A DNA stretch of 64,000 bases from Flavobacteria bacterium MS024-3C (GCA_000173115.1 ABVW01000003.1:38183-102182); one strand, 5' to 3'; positions 19,021 to 28,479 are shown, counted from the first letter of the stretch. Notes: generated by a model from the letters alone, not told the origin. Program-made: numbers and translations.

Positions 19021-20100
19021 ATGTCAGAAAAGATGATGTCTAAGAAGAAACCTGCTTTTCCCGTTTCTCCTCAGTTAGATGCTTACCTTAGGCAATACAG
19101 TAGAAATATTGGGATTCCAATTTTTTATGAGGATTTATTGCGTTTTCAAGGCTCAGTGGTGGTTTACGACAGCAATGATGAGGACACGTTGTGGGTGAGG
19201 GTTTTTTATTCTGAATATGACAGGGAAGAGATTGATCTTAGTCTAAAACAGGTTTACTCCATACTTCATTCAGATGGGGGAGACACCATTATTCCTTTCT
19301 TAAATGTAGACGCGGTGGACTATTGTACTTTTGGTAATTCTAAACCATTTAGAATTAAAGTCAGGAATATTCTCAATGACAACTTCACGTATTTTTATGT
19401 AAAAAAAACAGATGCCTCTAGGGTTTATGGATTAGAATTAGAACATATTTTGTCTCCGTACAATCTAAATTTTCTTGTTTATAAGGACACCCTTATTGAG
19501 GAACATATTGCAGGTATTCCAGGAGATGTTTTTATTAAGGAAATGCTTCCCGATTGTACAGAGTCTGAGAAATCTCAATTGGCTAAAGAATTTGTAAAAT
19601 TTAATGAACGGTGTATGATTAGACTCTTGGGAGATATGAGGTCATATAACTATGTGATTGTCCCTACCCATGATTTTGATCATGTAGTCTATAAAATACG
19701 TGCTATTGATTTTGACCAGCAATCTTTTGAAGGGAACCTAAAGATATATAGGCCCCAATTTTTTAAGGAAAACAATAAAATGGTGGCATTGGTAAAGGAA
19801 AAACTTCAAGCCAATTCAATTGATCAGTACAAACTAGAAGAGCGCTCTATAGTAGCCAAAAGGTTTATGAGTTTTGAAGATAGAATCACAGATCTACTCA
19901 ATATTGCGAAACAGGACACCATTTCTCTTCCAGAGCATGTAAGTTTATTGAAAGAATCCATTTTTTCACTCACCCAAGATATAGCGTTTAAGGAAGCCCC
20001 CAATATGGGTACTGTATTAGATTTGGCCTTACATTTTGTGAAGCGAAATTATGAAAATGTAAGCATGCGCCAGATCTTGGAGCAGCGTATTAAGTTGTAA
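19021..20100 (+). CDS. Unrecognised conserved-type protein with protein-kinase-like motif layout
   Basis: 359 residues from the ATG at 19021 (the frame opens earlier, inside the neighbouring gene). I do not recognise a named family. The motif order is that of a kinase/phosphotransferase fold: a beta-rich N-terminus; FYVKKTD (125-131, possible beta-3 lysine); GLELEHIL (137-143, possible alpha-C glutamate); a hinge-like IEEHIAGIPGD (159-169); LLGDMRSYNYVI (202-213), with Asp205 and Asn210 five apart as in HxDxxxxN loops; and RAIDFDQ (227-233) at the DFG-like position. No signal peptide or membrane helix is seen, so it is probably cytoplasmic. It stands alone between an ABC-2 transporter and a nucleoid protein, without a HipB-like partner. 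Confidence 0.7.
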   Translation: MSEKMMSKKKPAFPVSPQLDAYLRQYSRNIGIPIFYEDLLRFQGSVVVYDSNDEDTLWVRVFYSEYDREEIDLSLKQVYSILHSDGGDTIIPFLNVDAVDYCTFGNSKPFRIKVRNILNDNFTYFYVKKTDASRVYGLELEHILSPYNLNFLVYKDTLIEEHIAGIPGDVFIKEMLPDCTESEKSQLAKEFVKFNERCMIRLLGDMRSYNYVIVPTHDFDHVVYKIRAIDFDQQSFEGNLKIYRPQFFKENNKMVALVKEKLQANSIDQYKLEERSIVAKRFMSFEDRITDLLNIAKQDTISLPEHVSLLKESIFSLTQDIAFKEAPNMGTVLDLALHFVKRNYENVSMRQILEQRIKL

Positions 20101-20112
20101 AAAAATAATATT

Positions 20113-21174
20113 TTAAGACCCTTTTTGTTCCTTGTTAAAATACACCAGGTAGTAGAACATCCCTTTTTCCTCATCCCAACCTTTTTCTACAAATTTTTCT
20201 GCAGATTCAGGATTAATAAAGTCTAGCTTAATCTGAATATGGGTATCTAATTGTATCACATTTTTAATGCTTTTTCGTGCTTGAGAAACGGCTTTGTTGG
20301 CAATGTCAAAAGAAGAGACATCTTCAATGCTGTATTTAGGTCCTTTTTCTACTTTATAGTGTTTAAATTCGGGTATTAGTGCCGGATTGTTTATGACTTC
20401 ATTCATAAAGTTGGTCTCTTCAAATGCATTGTTTTTAGCAAAATGATTGACCGCCCTATTCATAAAAAGTACTTCTTGTTGTTTGTCTTCTGCTGGGAGT
20501 ACTACATCCTTAGCAAAATTCTGACAAAACTTAAGGTAGTTTTTGGTGTAAAAATTATTGTCTGTTAGTACCGCAACACCAAGAAATTGCTCCAACCAGT
20601 ATTTGGTGTCATACCTATTACTGTCTACAGAAAGCACTTTATAGCCTGCCTCTGAATCTGTATTAAAAATGAGACAGCCTTTGTCTAGTTTGTGAATGTT
20701 TATGCCTTGTTGTACTAAAATTTCAAGATGATCTGTCTGTTCTTCAAATTGAATAAAGTCTTGTTTTAGTTCACTTTTAAAGATTCCAATAGCATCTGTT
20801 TTTACATTGTCTAATTGAAGTCCTGTGAGGTAAGTCACGTACAATTCTCCGCTTTTAATATGAGGGTGATTGGATTGGTCATAGAGGTGCTTGGCAATGT
20901 CTCCAGATAATTCGTGTATGTTACGTGGTTCATTGAATATTTTAGTAGCTGCCTCATAAAGGGGATTGAAACTCAAATCTGCTTCATGGAACAACCTGTA
21001 ATAGCTTTCTTCCTTTTCTCTAAAAGGCTTAAAAAAATATTCTTTTAAAAGCCCTGTGGTTTCATCGTTTAAGTGGTGTGGCGCTTTAGATATGAACAAA
21101 GATTCTGCTTTGTTTTTATTACCAACTTTATGGATGGAAAGGCTTTCAATTTGAGTATTATATAGGTTGATCAT
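20113..21174 (-). CDS. 37-kDa nucleoid-associated protein (NdpA/YejK family)
   Basis: 353 residues resembling the NdpA/YejK nucleoid-associated family. It has an N-terminal domain (ETTGLLKEYFFKPFREKEESYYRL), the central GELYVTYLTGLQLDN and GIFKSELKQDFIQFEE strands, and FNTDSEAGYKVLSVDSNR with YDTKYWLEQFLGV. Family members associate with DNA; the precise role is unclear. It is the last gene of a six-gene minus-strand run and converges on the kinase-like gene with 12 bases between stops. Confidence 0.85.
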   Translation of the reverse strand: MINLYNTQIESLSIHKVGNKNKAESLFISKAPHHLNDETTGLLKEYFFKPFREKEESYYRLFHEADLSFNPLYEAATKIFNEPRNIHELSGDIAKHLYDQSNHPHIKSGELYVTYLTGLQLDNVKTDAIGIFKSELKQDFIQFEEQTDHLEILVQQGINIHKLDKGCLIFNTDSEAGYKVLSVDSNRYDTKYWLEQFLGVAVLTDNNFYTKNYLKFCQNFAKDVVLPAEDKQQEVLFMNRAVNHFAKNNAFEETNFMNEVINNPALIPEFKHYKVEKGPKYSIEDVSSFDIANKAVSQARKSIKNVIQLDTHIQIKLDFINPESAEKFVEKGWDEEKGMFYYLVYFNKEQKGS

Positions 21175-21219
21175 AGGTTTTTTAATATGCTTTTATTAAT
21201 CATTAGGTCAGTTGGATGG

Positions 21220-21753
21220 TTAATTCCAGTTTTCGTCAAAATCTAAATGATCGTAATTGTCTCCACCATTGTAGCCATCATTAAATTCGTCGTCAAATCC
21301 TTCTTCGTCATAATCCATGGCGTCTTCTTTTTTAGCCTCGAAGATTTTTTCTGGAGGATTTTCGGGTAATTCTCCAAAACTAAAAAGCAATTCAGGAAGG
21401 GTTTGACCTGATTCTTTTTCAGTTACGTCTGCCAATTCCACAAAAAAGGTCCACATATTAAAAAAGTCGTATACGTAAATTAGTTTAGGGGAAGCTTCAT
21501 CCATCACTTCTTCTACTAAAGTATCCGACATAAGTTTAGCGTCTGACACATCACTAAGATCAAATAAGGCTATTTCAAGGTCTTGGTTCCATTCCTCGTC
21601 ACAGGTGTAAAAACTGGCCATTTCATTTCCTGCAAAACCAAAAGACTGGCTAACAGTGTTGTGTAAATCTTCTAAAGTAGCTTTTTTGTCAATAGCCAAA
21701 TCTCTGAAAATATCTTCTTTTGCGTCTAAAATGACCCTTATTTTATACACCAT
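21220..21753 (-). CDS. pRiA4b ORF-3-like domain protein
   Basis: 177 residues. Residues 1-125 match the plasmid pRiA4b ORF-3 (IS1096 TnpR-like) family: MVYKIRVILDAKEDIFRDLAI, then LEDLHNTVSQSFGF with MASFYTCDEEWNQ, and LIYVYDFFNMWTFFVELADV. The last 40 residues are very acidic (Asp/Glu/Asn/Gly). The family name derives from a plasmid/transposon passenger, but chromosomal copies are common in Bacteroidota and nothing mobile is visible here. Function unknown. Lies 9 bases downstream of ctaA. Confidence 0.85.
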   Translation of the reverse strand: MVYKIRVILDAKEDIFRDLAIDKKATLEDLHNTVSQSFGFAGNEMASFYTCDEEWNQDLEIALFDLSDVSDAKLMSDTLVEEVMDEASPKLIYVYDFFNMWTFFVELADVTEKESGQTLPELLFSFGELPENPPEKIFEAKKEDAMDYDEEGFDDEFNDGYNGGDNYDHLDFDENWN

Positions 21754-21762
21754 ATTATATTG

Positions 21763-22794
21763 TTATTTAGTCTTTGAAATATTGTTTTTGGCTTTTCTGC
21801 TTTGCAGAAAAATATAGAAAATTTGACCAAATAGTATGGCCGCAATCACTAAATGAATGGGTTGTGTCCCCAGAGGAAAGTCAATATAGTACATAGCCAT
21901 TCCACTAAAGGCAGCTATGATCATTCCTGCTAAAAGAGGCTTTGTTGAAGCAAAGCCAAGTTCGTTTCGTTTATTAATCCAAAATAAATACACTGCAATT
22001 CCCAGCGGAAGGATAGAGAAGGAACGGTGCACGTAAAAAATTATACTGGGGTTTAAAAGCCAATTGTCTTTAGTTATACCAAGATCTAATTGGTGGTCTA
22101 CAAATTCTCTTACCTGGGTGCCAAAGACAATTTGCAAAAGGAATATGAATAGTAAGTATGAAATGGCTTTGTGGAAGTTAGCCATGTATTTTGTGCGCTC
22201 AATTCGCGGGTTGGCTTTTTGAATGATTAAAATAAGCGCAGCTACAATGGCCAATGCCATGAGCATATGGGTGGTTATCTTCACTGGGGCTAGTACAGAA
22301 TAGACAACAGTCGCACCCAACCATGCTTGAAACCCCATCCCCAATACCACCCCAAAAGACAAAAGGCTTATTAATTTTTTCTCTTTCCAATAACGCAGGC
22401 TTAAGAAAGCCAATATTAGGGTGGCCAAGCCTGCTATTGCACCCACAAGCCTATTTAAAAACTCTACCCAAGTATGGTAGGGATTAAATACGGCATAATC
22501 GTGTTTGGTATAAGTTTCCCAAGCCTCTAAATCTATAGCAGCTCCTGTCTTAAAGTCTTGTTTTGCCACTAGAAGTCCCTCATTGTAAATAATGACTTGT
22601 CCTTTTTCAAAATCTCTTTCTGGAGTCCATTGCAGGGTTTCCGCAGCAGTAGGAGGAATATAATATCCAAAACACTTAGGCCAGTCTGGACAACCCATAC
22701 CACTACCAGTCATTCTAACCAAAGCGCCAGCAACTATGACTAAGTACACTAAGATTAAACTCCATTTGGCAAAACGGTGAAAAGATTTTTTCAT
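21763..22794 (-). CDS. ctaA: Heme A synthase (COX15/CtaA)
   Basis: 343 residues with about eight transmembrane helices. It converts heme O to heme A for cytochrome c oxidase. The first helix is followed by RMTGSGMGCPDWPKCFGYYIPP, with the conserved Cys-containing loop. Heme-ligand histidine regions are visible at HTWVEFLNRLVGA, TTHMLMALA, FYVHRSFSILPLG and QPIHLVIAA. The large insertion between the first helix and HTWVEF (about 60 residues) fits the type found in alphaproteobacteria and Bacteroidota. It is in the middle of a tightly packed operon. Confidence 0.93.
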   Translation of the reverse strand: MKKSFHRFAKWSLILVYLVIVAGALVRMTGSGMGCPDWPKCFGYYIPPTAAETLQWTPERDFEKGQVIIYNEGLLVAKQDFKTGAAIDLEAWETYTKHDYAVFNPYHTWVEFLNRLVGAIAGLATLILAFLSLRYWKEKKLISLLSFGVVLGMGFQAWLGATVVYSVLAPVKITTHMLMALAIVAALILIIQKANPRIERTKYMANFHKAISYLLFIFLLQIVFGTQVREFVDHQLDLGITKDNWLLNPSIIFYVHRSFSILPLGIAVYLFWINKRNELGFASTKPLLAGMIIAAFSGMAMYYIDFPLGTQPIHLVIAAILFGQIFYIFLQSRKAKNNISKTK

Positions 22795-22800
22795 GTTAGT

Positions 22801-24228
22801 TTAAGTATTTTTTGTGAGTCCCAGTTGTTTTCCTTTGGTTAGCATAAATACATAAGCGGCCTCGTATTCATTGGGTATTTCTCCCTCTAAAATAGCTTCT
22901 TTAATAGCCTCTTTAATAACGCCAATTTCTTTGGATGGTTTTAAGCCAAAAGTATTCATAATTTCTTCACCACTCACCGGTGGTTGAAAATTACGCACGT
23001 GGTCTCTGGCTTCTACCTCTTCAATTTTTTGACGGACTATTTTGAAATTGTTTTTATACTTTTTCTTTTTGTACGGATTCTTTGTGGTAATATCTGCTTC
23101 ACAAAGGGTCATGAGGTCTTCTACATGTTCTCCTGCATCAAAGACCAGCCTTCTCACAGCTGCATCTGTCACAAAATCTTCTGCCAAAACTATGGGTCTG
23201 GAACTCATGAGCACCATTTTCTGAACGTATTTCATTTTGTCGTTCAAAGGCATATGCAAGCGTTTGAATAATTTATAGACCATTTTTGATCCTATAAATT
23301 CGTGACCATGAAAGGTCCATCCAATTTTTTTGTCGAATCTCTTTGTGGGTGCTTTTCCAATATCGTGTAAAAGGGCAGCCCACCTGAGCCAAACATTTTC
23401 AGTATTTTTTGAAATATTATCTACTACCTCCAGCGTATGCCAGAAGTTGTCTTTATGCTTTTGACCTTCTACTTCTTCAATGCCTTCTAAAGCAGAGAGC
23501 TCAGGTAAAATTAAAGGGAGTAAACCTGTTTTGTGCATGAGCTCAAATCCTAGTATAGGCATAGGACTGGACATCATTTTATTAATTTCATCTACAATTC
23601 TCTCTTTAGAAATAATTGAGATTCTATCCCTTTGAACTGTAATGGCCTCTAGTGCTTCTGCGTCAATTGTGAAATTTAATTGACTGGCAAAACGTATGGC
23701 TCTAAGCATTCTAAGAGGGTCATCACTAAAAGTGATTCCTGGCGAAAGAGGGGTAACAATACGTTTGTTTTTAAGCGCATCTAAACCGTTAAAAGGATCC
23801 ACGAGAACCCCGTAGTTGTCTTTATTAAGGCCAATGGCTAATGCATTTATTGTGAAATCTCTTCTGTTTTGATCATCTTCTAGGCTGCCATTTTCTACTA
23901 CAGGATTTCTACTGTCGTGGGTATAGCTTTCTTTTCTTGCACCAACAAATTCAAGTACCAAGTCTTGGTACTTAAGCATAGCAGTGCCGTAATTCTTAAA
24001 TACGGTAACTTCGGGAGAATTGGGTAATGCTTCAGAGAGCTTTTTTGCCAAAGAAATTCCACTTCCAAGAACAACTACATCAATGTCTTTAGGGCTCCCT
24101 CTTTCTAGTAAATAGTCTCTCACAAAACCACCAATCACGTAGGCTTCACACCCTAACGCTTCTGCACAATCAGACAATGTGTTAAAAATCGGATGCGTTA
24201 AAGCTTCTAAATGCCTTTCTTGAGTCAT
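22801..24228 (-). CDS. CCA-adding/poly(A)-type tRNA nucleotidyltransferase with HD domain
   Basis: 475 residues. An N-terminal class II nucleotidyltransferase head has [21 protein letters not shown] (about 32-52), followed by [14 protein letters not shown] and the [14 protein letters not shown]-binding motif. An HD phosphohydrolase domain (about 260-370) carries [16 protein letters not shown]. This architecture corresponds to multifunctional CCA tRNA nucleotidyltransferases that build or repair the tRNA 3' end. Starts 2 bases after tsaC and ends 6 bases before ctaA. Confidence 0.93.
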   Translation of the reverse strand: MTQERHLEALTHPIFNTLSDCAEALGCEAYVIGGFVRDYLLERGSPKDIDVVVLGSGISLAKKLSEALPNSPEVTVFKNYGTAMLKYQDLVLEFVGARKESYTHDSRNPVVENGSLEDDQNRRDFTINALAIGLNKDNYGVLVDPFNGLDALKNKRIVTPLSPGITFSDDPLRMLRAIRFASQLNFTIDAEALEAITVQRDRISIISKERIVDEINKMMSSPMPILGFELMHKTGLLPLILPELSALEGIEEVEGQKHKDNFWHTLEVVDNISKNTENVWLRWAALLHDIGKAPTKRFDKKIGWTFHGHEFIGSKMVYKLFKRLHMPLNDKMKYVQKMVLMSSRPIVLAEDFVTDAAVRRLVFDAGEHVEDLMTLCEADITTKNPYKKKKYKNNFKIVRQKIEEVEARDHVRNFQPPVSGEEIMNTFGLKPSKEIGVIKEAIKEAILEGEIPNEYEAAYVFMLTKGKQLGLTKNT

Positions 24229-24230
24229 AT

Positions 24231-24797
24231 TTAAGGTCTAATCACCTTGACCAAACCGCTGTTAGACAGCTTAATAATGGTAGAGGGAGTATTGTTGTGA
24301 ATTTCAGGCTCCAAAGGTACTATATAGTCTACACCTTTTAAAATCTCTTGACTGATTTCTTGGAAATTTTTAGGGGTAGGTTGTCCGGCCAAATTGGCCG
24401 ATGTAGAGACCAAAGGGCCTTTTATATTTTGAGATAAATAACTGCAAAACTTGTCCTTAGCGACCCTAATGCCTAAACTGTTGTCCGGCCCAATTAAATT
24501 TTTTGCAACCCCAATTGGCTGATCAAAAATGATGGTCGTTGGTTTCTCACTCAAATCTATAATATCATAGGCAGCTTCAGGAACTTGGGCTATGTGTCTT
24601 TCAAGCATGGCTACATTAGCCACCAAACACAGCATAGATTTGGTGTCGGCTCTTTTTTTGAGTGCAAACACTTTCTCTACTGCTGCTTCATTTTTAGCAT
24701 CACAGCCAATACCCCATACTGTATCTGTAGGATATAAAATTACACCACCCTGTTTAAGTATTTCTGCAGATTTTTTTAAAGCTTCTTGAAAACTCAT
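24231..24797 (-). CDS. L-threonylcarbamoyladenylate synthase (TsaC/Sua5/YrdC family)
   Basis: The 188-residue enzyme makes threonylcarbamoyl-AMP for the t6A37 modification of ANN-decoding tRNAs. Family motifs are [17 protein letters not shown] (19-35), KKRADTKSM and [12 protein letters not shown], plus the [11 protein letters not shown] loop. It is the short TsaC form without the Sua5 C-terminal domain. Its place beside the CCA enzyme makes a small tRNA-maturation pair. Confidence 0.94.
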   Translation of the reverse strand: MSFQEALKKSAEILKQGGVILYPTDTVWGIGCDAKNEAAVEKVFALKKRADTKSMLCLVANVAMLERHIAQVPEAAYDIIDLSEKPTTIIFDQPIGVAKNLIGPDNSLGIRVAKDKFCSYLSQNIKGPLVSTSANLAGQPTPKNFQEISQEILKGVDYIVPLEPEIHNNTPSTIIKLSNSGLVKVIRP

Positions 24798-24808
24798 AAA
24801 GTTTGGGA

Positions 24809-25627
24809 TTAGTGTGTTTTAAAGTTAAAATAGTTCACCAATGCTTGCCATTGCACCCTGTTTTTGTCTGCACCAATATTTGTCTTCTTAAGCGCAATGC
24901 GTTGAGAACCAATAATTGGAATGGGTGTACGGCTTTTGTTTGTTGGAGTAATGGTGGGGGTTTTATTTAAAATAGCCATGGCTTTAAACCATAGATCGTC
25001 TGCTCTAGGCGCCAATTCCATAAAAAGTACTGTGTCGTTTACTTGTTTATTTAAAGCTTTAGCAGGATACCAAACGCCCCCAGCCCCAATAGCAATAATC
25101 GCCATAGGATCTTTTTCTGTTGAAGGGTAGGTCCATTGCTTGTAGGGTTTTACAGCGCCATTTTCTTGGTATCTAATGTAACGGGTTTGATTGGCAATGA
25201 TTTTATGGGGATGTTTTTTGGCATGTACCGATAATTTTTCCAACCAATTTTTTGGGTACAATAGGTCGTCGTCACAAGTGACAATTGGTGATTCTGGGAA
25301 TGCCTTTAAAGAATGAATTAATTTTCTATGGGAGGAATGTCCTTCTGTTGGCCGTATTTCAAAAATAGCAGAGCGAAGTTTGTTGAGCTTATTGGGGAGT
25401 TTTTTTTCTAAATCTTTATGCACCCAAAGCACTATTTTTGTGGGTCTTACTGTTTGTTTTAATAAGCCTCTAATCACTAGATGTATGCTGTGTACCCTAG
25501 AAGGAATAGTCGTGAGAGATACCACCACATCTACACACTTTTTATCCATACAGGTCAGACTTCGCTTTGGCTGTAAGGCCAAATAACAAGATTGGTAGAT
25601 AGATAGGGGTAATTCTTTTAATTTCAT
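24809..25627 (-). CDS. Probable glycosyltransferase with DDD motif
   Basis: 272 residues with a GT-A type start (VVVSLTTIPSRVHSIHLVIRGLLKQTVRPTKIV, shown in part) and a metal-binding CDDDLLYPKNW motif near residue 118. Then come an acceptor-side segment GAGGVWYPAKALN and a second acidic site, PRADDLWFKAMA. It looks like a small sugar transferase acting on a surface glycan. Donor and acceptor are unknown. First gene of the six-gene minus-strand run and divergent from a GT2 gene. Confidence 0.75.
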   Translation of the reverse strand: MKLKELPLSIYQSCYLALQPKRSLTCMDKKCVDVVVSLTTIPSRVHSIHLVIRGLLKQTVRPTKIVLWVHKDLEKKLPNKLNKLRSAIFEIRPTEGHSSHRKLIHSLKAFPESPIVTCDDDLLYPKNWLEKLSVHAKKHPHKIIANQTRYIRYQENGAVKPYKQWTYPSTEKDPMAIIAIGAGGVWYPAKALNKQVNDTVLFMELAPRADDLWFKAMAILNKTPTITPTNKSRTPIPIIGSQRIALKKTNIGADKNRVQWQALVNYFNFKTH

Positions 25628-25699
25628 TAAATAGTGATGTTTTAGGAGGGTGAAATCACTTTGAGAGGGTAAAAATAACCATATGCCCTCAGAGTTTTA

Positions 25700-25707
25700 T
25701 ATTTTTG
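25700..25707 (+). promoter_or_regulatory. -7 element of the GT2 gene at 25726
   Basis: TATTTTTG lies 18 bases upstream of the ATG. No TTG is found at the expected -33 distance. Confidence 0.4.
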
Positions 25708-25725
25708 GTCTTTAAATTGTAATTC

Positions 25726-26553
25726 ATGTCTAAAAAACCGTCTATTTCTGTTGTATTGAGTACTTATAATGCGGAAGCATGGTTAGAAAAAGTGCTTTAT
25801 GGATTCCAATACCAAGATTTTAAAGATTTTGAATTGGTCATTGCAGACGACGGTTCTAGAAAAGAAACAAAAGACCTAATAGATCTAATGACTTCTGTGG
25901 TTTCTTACCCTATTGTGCATGTATGGCAAGAAGACCAAGGTTTTCAGAAATCTAGAATTTTAAATAAAGCGATAGTCGCTTCTCAGGGGGATTATATAGT
26001 TATGACAGATGGGGATTGTATTCCTCGCAAAGACTTTCTATCTGTTCACGCTGCCCATATGGAACCCGGTTATTTTTTATCTGGCGGCTATTTCATGCTG
26101 CCCATGGATATTTCAAAGGCCATTACGAAACAAGACATACAACAAGGGAATTGTTTTGACCTTCTTTGGTTAAAAAGTCTTGGTTTAAAAAACTCCTTCA
26201 AGAATAATAAACTCTCTGCAAAAGGCTTCCTAGCTTATTTCTTAAATAAGGCCACACCTACTAATGCCAGTTGGAATGGTCACAATGCCTCTGGTTTTAA
26301 AGCAGATATTTTAAAAGTAAATGGCTTTGACGAACGCATGCAGTACGGCGGCCAAGACCGTGAATTGGGGGAGCGATTATTTAATGCTGGTATAAAATCT
26401 AAACAATTGAGATACAGTGCTGTAGTAGTTCATCTAGACCACAAAAGGGGTTATAAAAACCAAGAATCAATAGATAAGAATAGGGCAATTAGAGACCGTG
26501 TTAAAACAGAAAAACTTTGTTTTACCCCTTTTGGGATTGTTCAAAAGGCATAG
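25726..26553 (+). CDS. Glycosyltransferase family 2
   Basis: 275 residues. The GT2 nucleotide-binding start is ISVVLSTYNAEAWLEKVL, followed by FELVIADDGSRKETKD, the DXD-like VMTDGDCIPRKDF and the late NGFDERMQYGGQDRELGERL motif. That last motif characterises the C-terminal half of galactosyltransferase-like GT2 enzymes. It probably adds a hexose to LPS core or another surface glycan. Its 3' end overlaps the convergent gene by 32 bases. Confidence 0.88.
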   Translation: MSKKPSISVVLSTYNAEAWLEKVLYGFQYQDFKDFELVIADDGSRKETKDLIDLMTSVVSYPIVHVWQEDQGFQKSRILNKAIVASQGDYIVMTDGDCIPRKDFLSVHAAHMEPGYFLSGGYFMLPMDISKAITKQDIQQGNCFDLLWLKSLGLKNSFKNNKLSAKGFLAYFLNKATPTNASWNGHNASGFKADILKVNGFDERMQYGGQDRELGERLFNAGIKSKQLRYSAVVVHLDHKRGYKNQESIDKNRAIRDRVKTEKLCFTPFGIVQKA

Positions 26554-26941
26554 CGTTTACCCATTTGTCTTGATGTGTTCTTAAAAAGTCTGTTAAATGG
26601 GGTTGGTCTCTTGGGTCAATAATATGGGTATCTATACGGAGTTCTTTTTTTTGACTTCTAATGATATACTCCCCAGCAAAATATTTAATTTCATTGATAT
26701 CTTTAGAATCTATGCTTTTTCCAAACCACCAATTTTGTTTTAAGACGCCCTTCTGAATAGTTAAAAAAGGCACTTTTTTATGATAAAAGTAAGGGGCTAT
26801 ATAAAGTAATGCTAGGGTTATATTGAAGTACCTAATTTCATTGGAAGCTATTAATTCAATCCCGGCCAATAAAATAAACAAACCACCTGCTATTATATAA
26901 TAACGCTGGTTTTTTATGTTATACCTCAATTTAATATCCAT
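26522..26941 (-). CDS. Small membrane protein with PH-like domain, unknown function
   Basis: 139 residues with two closely spaced hydrophobic helices (about 14-31 and 36-53) and a cytoplasmic domain whose pattern resembles bacterial PH domains (FLTIQKGVLKQNWWFGKSID, then EIKYFAGEYIIRSQKKELRID). No named family was recognised with confidence. The 3' end overlaps the convergent GT2 gene by 32 bases. Confidence 0.6.
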   Translation of the reverse strand: MDIKLRYNIKNQRYYIIAGGLFILLAGIELIASNEIRYFNITLALLYIAPYFYHKKVPFLTIQKGVLKQNWWFGKSIDSKDINEIKYFAGEYIIRSQKKELRIDTHIIDPRDQPHLTDFLRTHQDKWVNAMPFEQSQKG

Positions 26942-27077
26942 AGTTTTCTAATATAAAACGCCCGCAATAGTAGCATTTTGTGCCAACTAACATTGAATCG
27001 ATTATAAAAATAGTAAAACTTGTTTAAGAGCACAAGTCCACAAGATAAACGGTCTCTTTTTTCTGATGAACTGTTTG

Positions 27078-27893
27078 CTATACGGCTACATCATAGGTTC
27101 TCAGTGCGTCGTTTAAAGAAGTTTTCTTGTCTGTACTCTCTTTTCTAGTACCAATAATTAGTGCACAAGGTACTTGAAAAGCGCCTGCAGCGAATTCCTT
27201 AGTGTAACTTCCCGGAATGACAACAGATCTGGCAGGAACCAATCCTTTACGCTCCACAGGAGTGTCTCCAGTAACATCAATTATTTTAGTAGAGGCAGTG
27301 AGTACTACATTGGCACCCAATACCGCTTCTTTTTCTATGCGAACACCTTCTACTACAATGCATCTAGATCCTATGAATACATTGTCTTCAATAATAACTG
27401 GAGCGGCTTGAAGGGGTTCTAAGACGCCTCCAATTCCAACACCACCACTCAAGTGAACATTTTTTCCTATTTGGGCACAACTTCCCACAGTAGCCCAAGT
27501 GTCTACCATGGTGCCACTGTCTACATAGGCACCAATATTTACATAGGAAGGCATGAGTATGGTTCCTGGAGCTATGTAGGCTCCATGTCTAGCCACGGCA
27601 TTAGGCACTACCCTAATCCCTTTTTCTTTGTATCCGCGCTTGAGCGGCATCTTGTCGTGATATTCAAAAATACCTGCTTCTAATGTTTCCATTTTTTGGA
27701 TGGGAAAATACAATACAACGGCTTTTTTTACCCACTCATTAATAATCCATCCCTCTTCTGAAGGAGCAGCACATCTCAACTCTCCAGCGTCTATTTGATT
27801 AATTACGGCTCTAATAGCATCTTGGGTTTCTGCTTGTTCTAATAAACTCCTGTCTTCCCAAGCAGCTTCAATAATAGGTCTATAATCTGTCAT
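27078..27893 (-). CDS. dapD: Tetrahydrodipicolinate N-succinyltransferase
   Basis: A 271-residue left-handed beta-helix enzyme of the succinylase branch of lysine/DAP synthesis. Key segments are GIRVVPNAVARHGAYI, MPSYVNIGAYVDSGTMVDTWATVGSCAQIG (in part) and HLSGGVGIGGVLEP, with repeated hexapeptides up to VVIPGSY. The open frame extends upstream to 27962, but homologues start at MTDYRPIIEAAWEDR and a promoter box at 27913-27920 lies within the longer frame, so 27893 is used. Confidence 0.96.
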   Translation of the reverse strand: MTDYRPIIEAAWEDRSLLEQAETQDAIRAVINQIDAGELRCAAPSEEGWIINEWVKKAVVLYFPIQKMETLEAGIFEYHDKMPLKRGYKEKGIRVVPNAVARHGAYIAPGTILMPSYVNIGAYVDSGTMVDTWATVGSCAQIGKNVHLSGGVGIGGVLEPLQAAPVIIEDNVFIGSRCIVVEGVRIEKEAVLGANVVLTASTKIIDVTGDTPVERKGLVPARSVVIPGSYTKEFAAGAFQVPCALIIGTRKESTDKKTSLNDALRTYDVAV

Positions 27894-27912
27894 GATTTTT
27901 TTATTTAAAATA

Positions 27913-27920
27913 CAAATATA
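27913..27920 (-). promoter_or_regulatory. -7 element of dapD; supports the shorter start
   Basis: The minus strand reads TATATTTG, 19 bases upstream of the ATG at 27893 and downstream of the longer frame's start. Confidence 0.5.
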
Positions 27921-28044
27921 AGCTTCCATTTTCATAAGGGTCTTTTTTTTGATAGGTATCACATTTTTGTTTTTATTTGGGGAAAATTCACTTACTTTTC
28001 TTGTTAAAAGAGGGCTTAATTAAGGGCATTACAATAATTAGGGT

Positions 28045-28052
28045 TATTTTTG
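28045..28052 (+). promoter_or_regulatory. -7 element of ruvX-def promoter
   Basis: TATTTTTG lies 13 bases upstream of the TTG start of ruvX. No -33 TTG at the expected distance. Confidence 0.4.
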
Positions 28053-28065
28053 CCAAAAAAACACC

Positions 28066-28479
28066 TTGAAGCGAATAATAGCCTTAGACTTTGGAACCAA
28101 AAGAACTGGAGTAGCCGTAACAGACCCCATGCAAATTATTGCTTCTGGTTTAGATACAGTGCTTACCCCAGACCTCATTTCTTTTTTGAAATCTTATATG
28201 GTTTCAGAACCTGTGAGTACCATTGTATTGGGTGAACCCAAACAAATGGACAATACCCCTTCTGAATCTGAAGCGGCTATTGGGGCATTTATTTTGACCT
28301 TAGAAGCTGAATTTCCAGACATAGAAATTGCACGACAAGATGAGCGTTTTACCTCAAAAATGGCTGTTCAAGCTATGATTGTAGGTGGCATGAAAAAAAA
28401 GAAAAGACAAGAAAAGGGTCGTGTAGACCAAATTAGTGCCACCTTAATTTTACAAGCATATTTAAATAGAATATCATGA
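28066..28479 (+). CDS. ruvX: Holliday-junction resolvase-like nuclease YqgF/RuvX
   Basis: 137 residues of RNase H-like fold: RIIALDFGTKRTGVAVTD with the first catalytic aspartate, IVLGEPKQMD, ARQDERFTSKMA with the second acidic site, and a C-terminal RVDQISATLILQAYL with the last aspartate. It acts in pre-16S rRNA 5' processing in E. coli and resembles RuvC-type resolvases. The start is a TTG at 28066, since no ATG precedes the conserved KRIIALDFG. It overlaps def by 4 bases (ATGA). Confidence 0.93.
   Translation: MKRIIALDFGTKRTGVAVTDPMQIIASGLDTVLTPDLISFLKSYMVSEPVSTIVLGEPKQMDNTPSESEAAIGAFILTLEAEFPDIEIARQDERFTSKMAVQAMIVGGMKKKKRQEKGRVDQISATLILQAYLNRIS

Noticed and set aside
19021..20100. HipA-type toxin of a toxin-antitoxin pair
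   Set aside because: There is no small DNA-binding HipB-like gene next to it. Only a general kinase-like layout can be supported.
21220..21753. pRiA4b ORF-3 / IS1096-TnpR-like protein as a sign of a mobile element
   Set aside because: It lies inside a tightly packed housekeeping operon with no transposase, terminal repeats or target duplications.
27894..27962. N-terminal extension of DapD by 23 residues
   Set aside because: Homologues start at MTDYRP and a TATATTTG promoter box falls within the extension.
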